64,000 bases of DNA from Rutidosis leptorrhynchoides (lineage: Eukaryota > Streptophyta > Magnoliopsida > Asterales > Asteraceae), in assembly GCF_046630445.1 (NCBI RefSeq), contig NC_092340.1:38502501-38566500 (forward strand). Reading direction: 5' to 3'. Both the position numbers and the translations under genes were made by a program. This document shows, in pieces, positions 60,011 through 64,000 of this stretch. Position 1 is the stretch's first letter, and the number at the start of each line of letters is the position of its first letter. The notes beneath the pieces are model-generated. The model was not told the DNA's origin. It saw only the letters and a program-made list of their open reading frames with translations, and did not search any database.

Positions 60011-62355
60011 TGTAGCGACCCCGACAAATCGTCAAGTGACGGCGTCGGCTACGTGGGTCCCATTACCTGATTATAAGTCTTTAAGATAACGTTTGACCAA
60101 AATATGTCGCCTTCATTTCAAAATAAAGATTGTTTCAAAGTTTACAAGAATTGTTCAACCAAAAGTTAAGTTACAACGTTATAGATACGATTGAAATCTA
60201 GGCGACACGGTTTAAAGTAAAGTCAAAAGACGCTCCATGAAATGCATGTATACTCGACATCGGATGCAAGTATCAAATAGTAAGCGGAAGCATGTTTCAC
60301 ATATCGTGCAAGACCTGAGAAAAACATAGAAATCTGTCAACGAAAACGTTGGTGAAATCATAGGTTTAAGTAAGTAAGTACAAGTGAACCACAAGATTTG
60401 CATCAATGAAATAATAGTAATACATTCCAAAAGTTTGTTTCACGAGCACCCAATTATCAAAGCTTAACATTCCTTCCATTGTATACCCCATCACTTAGTG
60501 CTAGAACAAACACTGATTCTCGAAAATATATTTCATCCGTAGACGGTAGCGAACCGTCAAGGATGAGGGTTGTCAACCCATATGGCCATATAACATAAGT
60601 TCTCGCTTACACCCGGCAAGTGTAACTAATGATAATCGAATTGAGGATTTTGTTCTAAACTCGTATGTAGAATGTTTGTTTTCCCGTTCTTGTGTTCACT
60701 TAGTTCAAAAGAATCGTTTATGTTTTCTCATCCCAAATATAAGTTCAAAAAGAGTAAAAGTGGGACTATGATCTCACCTTTGATTGCACGAGTATAAATG
60801 TACTTCACAAAGTAAACGTGTGCAAAGACAAAGCTAGTCTTGACCTAAACATATAGGTTGTATCAATAACGGTAAACACAAACGGTCAAAGATGTTCAAT
60901 TAGTCCTATGGCTCGTTACGACTCGATTAAGTATAGCATGTGAATCACGTTGTCAAGTTTCATACAAGAAACAAGTATAAAAGCATGTTAGAATGATTGT
61001 ATAAAAGTTTGGTTAAGTTTGACTAAAAGTCAAACTTGGTCAAAGTCAAAGTCAACGGGATCGGGTCGGGTCCCGAACTATTTTTCTGAGGTTTTTATTC
61101 ATATATAAGCATGTTAGAACAAGTCTCATGTGAATCGGAGGTCTAGAACATGTCAAACATTTTTAGTAAAAAGGTCAAGGGAAACAGAATCTGGACGCGG
61201 CTTATGTCGCGCCGCGGCCAGGCCTGTCGCGCCACGACAATGGCCGTGGCCTGGTCCCAGGCCTGTTTCACTTGTTCAAGGCTTGGTAAAATTTCAAACA
61301 AACGCAAAACTCAAACCGTAAACAATTAGAAAGCGTATCTCATACCGTTGGAAAGCTCTTTTGACAAGGAACACAACTAAACATGTTTCATCAAACAAAA
61401 ATAACATTTACAATAACCGAAAACTCGTCAATTGATCAAGAAAGGTTTATTTTCAAAGTTTCAAGTTCGTAAAACGTATTTTATGATTCGGGAATCCAAT
61501 TTACACATACGATATGCCGTTTCGAAGGTAATTAAGCATACATTACAACTAATCACTAACAATTAACATTCCATGGCATTCAAGCATCAAAAGTTCATGT
61601 CAAGAACTATCAAACCCTAGTCAAACATCACAAAATCAATATTCATGTTTTTGAAGTTTTCTTAATCAACCTACGCATCAAAACGAAGCTAGTGATACTA
61701 GTAACACAATTAAAACATGCACTTTAACAATCTAACAACATTAACTCATCCAAAATCAAGGATTAAGCACACCCATTTCAAGTTCATGCTAGTTACTCCA
61801 AAAACAACAAATCGAGCAAACCAAACATATATTCATGTTAGACTCGAGCCATAGACACTAACTAACACCATTTCAAATCAAAAACACGAATTTAGAGAAA
61901 TCTAGAGTTTTAGAAATGTTACCCAAACGAGATGAAGTTGGTATCAAATTGTAGAGGATGAAGAGAGGATTCCAAATATGTAATCGGATTTGTTGTGAGC
62001 TTCCAAGATTGAATTTAGATGATGAATGAATGGAATGGGTTTGTGTGTGTGTTCTTGAGATGGAGAGAAAAGGGATGAGGGAGATGATGGAATGGATGAA
62101 ATGGGTTGACTAGTTGACCTAGTCAACTAGTTTGCCCATTTGGCAACTCCGGTCCCTCGAGTTTCAAAGCGGGTGCGGGATTTAACCGATCGAATATTTT
62201 TAAAACGCAAGTTAACGAGAGATGTTATAATTAAATGACGGAATTATTATGAACGTTAGTCAACGGAAACTACGAATTTAAATAACGAAAGGTATTATTT
62301 AAAAGAAAAAGACGGTGTTAAAAATAAATTTAACGGAAAAACGCGGGATGTTACA
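60011..62355 (-). repeat. 5' LTR of element F
   Basis: About 2.35 kb, offset 6252 from the other LTR up to the 6-base indel near 54790/61040. Candidate intron 60777-60315. Confidence 0.95.
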
Positions 62356-63836
62356 CTACTGGTATCAAATCAATCTTAAATGTTTCGCTAACCAGTTTAA
62401 TTTCTCGATTCCGACATATATTATCTGCTGAAATTAATTTACCATTTGCTAATTCGAGTAAAAATTTGATATCCAAAGGCGTCAATGGACAACTTAATTT
62501 AGCACAAAAATCTCTACTCATATAGCTTCTATCCGCACCCGAATCAAATAAAACGTAAGCAGATTTATTGTCAATAAGAAACGTACCCGTAACAAGCTCC
62601 GGGTCTTCCTGTGCCTCTACCGCATTAATATTGAAAACTCTTCCACGGCCTTGTCCATTCGTGTTCTCCTGGTTCGGGCAATTTCTAATAATGTGGCCTG
62701 GTTTTCCACATTTATAACAAACTACATTGGCATAACTTGCTCCGACACTACTTGCTCCGCCATTACTCGTTCCGACACCATTTGTTCCTTTCGTTCTATT
62801 AACCCCTGGTCCGTAGACCTCACACTTCGCCGCGCTATGACCATTTCTTTTACACTTGTTGCAAAATTTGGTGCAGAACCCCGAGTGATTCTTTTCACAC
62901 CTTTGGCATAGCTGCTTCTGATTGTTGTTGTTGTTGCGGTTATTATTGTTGTTGGGATGATTGTTGTAGTTGCTGTTGTTGTTGTTGTTGTTGTTGTTGT
63001 TGGGCCGTTTGTTGTAGTTGCGATTGATGTTGCGATTGTTGGGATAATTGTTGCGATTATTGTTGTAATTGCTGTTGTTGTTGTATTGGTGATTCTTATC
63101 ACCGTTTTTCTCCCACTTTCTTTTGACTTGCTTCACATTGGCCTCTTCAGCAGTCTGTTCTTTAATTCTTTCTTCAATCTGGTTCACTAGATTGTGAGCC
63201 ATTCTACATGCCTGTTGTATGGAGGCGGGCTCGTGTGAACTTATATCTTCTTGGATTCTTTCCGGTAATCCTTTCACAAACGCGTCGATCTTCTCTTCCT
63301 CATCTTCGAATGCTCCCGGACACAATAGGCACAATTCTGTGAATCGTCTTTCGTATATGGTAATATCAAATCCTTGGGTTCGTAACCCTCTAAGTTCTGT
63401 CTTGAGCTTATTGACCTCGGTTCTGGGACGGTACTTCTCGTTCATCAAGTGCTTGAATGCTGACCACGGTAGTGCGTACGCATCATCTTGTCCCACTTGC
63501 TCTAGATAGGTATTCCACCATGTTAACGCAGAACCTGTGAAGGTATGCGTAGCGTACTTCACTTTGTCCTCTTCAGTACACTTACTTATGGCAAACACCG
63601 ATTCAACCTTCTCGGTCCACCCTTTCAATCCGATCGGTCCTTCGGTTCCATCAAATTCCAAAGGTTTGCAGGCAGTGAATTCTTTGTAGGTGCATCCTAC
63701 ACGATTTCCTGTACTGCTAGATCCAAGGTTATTGTTGGTATGTAGCGCAGCCTATACTGCGGCTATGTTTGAAGCTAGAAAAGTACGGAATTCCTCTTCA
63801 TTCATATTCACGGTGTGTCGAGTAGTCGGTGCCATT
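62356..63836 (-). pseudogene. gag and start of protease of chromovirus D
   Basis: Minus-strand Gag equivalent to B: EFDGTEGPIGLKGWTEKVES, WWNTYLEQVGQDD, an Asn-rich linker from AAC/CAA repeats (shorter than in B), CNKCKRNGHSAAKC, CYKCGKPGHIIRNC and the protease motif LFDSGADRSYMS. It stops being continuous at the F insertion. Confidence 0.9.
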
Positions 63837-63964
63837 TCCTTCAAAATAGTTAAATGGAACAAGTTAATCATACAGAATATTAAGAGTAGTTAATAGTATT
63901 TCGTAGCATAATATGAACTCATTTATAAAAGCTTTTTCTTCATATTAGCGTTTTATAAGTTTAA

Positions 63965-63987
63965 ATTCGAGTAGTACCTACCCGTTA
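63965..63987 (-). repeat. internal copy of border motif in D
   Basis: The minus strand reads TTAACGGGTAGGTACTACTC, about 130 bases before gag, matching B at 24444 and the pre-LTR copy at 50635-50621. Confidence 0.8.
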
Positions 63988-64000
63988 AGTTCATACTTAG

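Larger units (their letters stand above)
53759..62355 (-). mobile_element. Ty3 element F, near-identical LTRs, ruined pol
   Basis: Minus-strand insertion in D with target duplication CTACT (53754-53758 and 62356-62360). LTRs 53759-56109 and 60011-62355 differ by one substitution and a 6-base indel by eye, so it moved very recently (tens of thousands of years at 1.3e-8 per site per year). Internal DNA is only 3.9 kb: a readable gag and a shortened, heavily decayed pol region. It is broken, with many breaks in pol. Such a mix is typical of a non-autonomous copy mobilised by related autonomous elements. Confidence 0.93.
47369..64000 (-). mobile_element. Ty3 chromovirus D (B family), 3' part, split by F
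   Basis: Minus-strand copy of the B family. 3' LTR 47369-50620, border motif and hairpin, pol, F insertion (53759-62355), gag, then the upstream border motif near 63965. The leader, primer site and 5' LTR are beyond the right edge. It is inserted into E. The visible coding parts look largely open, with about one break besides the F insertion, so it is better kept than B. Confidence 0.92.

Noticed and set aside
60011-62355. Large direct duplication of 53759-56109, at first like a segmental duplication
   Set aside because: It has TG...CA ends, a primer site next to it and a CTACT target duplication, so the pair are the LTRs of F.

Overview
This looks like a plant nuclear window, most likely from the daisy family (Asteraceae). 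The family guess is an inference from the AT-rich, 2-3.4 kb chromovirus LTRs and their sequence style; no host marker gene confirms it. The window is almost wholly transposable elements stacked inside one another. I find no intact host gene, no tRNA or rRNA gene and no CRISPR. Names A-G and LINE X/Y are mine.

Left edge (1-5421): the 5' part of a minus-strand Ty3 element (A), with one 2.8 kb LTR, an initiator-tRNA primer site, a leader ORF, and a fragment of a host poly(A)-binding protein gene.

Stack 1 (5629-35343): a short 5'-truncated LINE (X, about 0.94 kb, 12-bp target duplication) was hit by a minus-strand Ty1/copia element (C, 5993-34759, duplication GACTT). C was hit by a plus-strand Ty3 chromovirus (B, 9774-32644, duplication ATTAG). 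B was hit by another plus-strand chromovirus (G, 13854-23257, duplication ATCGT). LTR divergence read by eye falls in the same order: C about 2%, B about 1.5-2%, G about 0.3%. G looks whole, with one open gag-pol frame. B carries a captured F-box-like gene between its primer site and gag.

Middle (35356-36083): AT-rich single-copy-like DNA with three 57-bp tandem repeats. LINE Y (36084 to at least 40734, minus strand) follows, with endonuclease, reverse transcriptase and zinc-binding regions, all broken.

Stack 2 (40735-64000): a plus-strand chromovirus (E, 5' LTR at 40735) is cut by a minus-strand chromovirus of the B family (D, from 47369 past the right edge). D is cut by minus-strand element F (53759-62355, duplication CTACT). 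F's two LTRs are almost identical although its pol region is ruined, as expected for an element mobilised by proteins from others.

The strongest undescribed-looking signals lie in the LTRs. All Ty3 families here share a candidate intron of about 463-502 nt with donor GTGAG, a small hairpin and an acceptor YAG|GT, placed a few hundred bases before the primer site. G adds an array of five tandem stem-loops within that interval. The A and B/D families have a long leader between primer site and gag that holds unrelated extra ORFs and host gene pieces.
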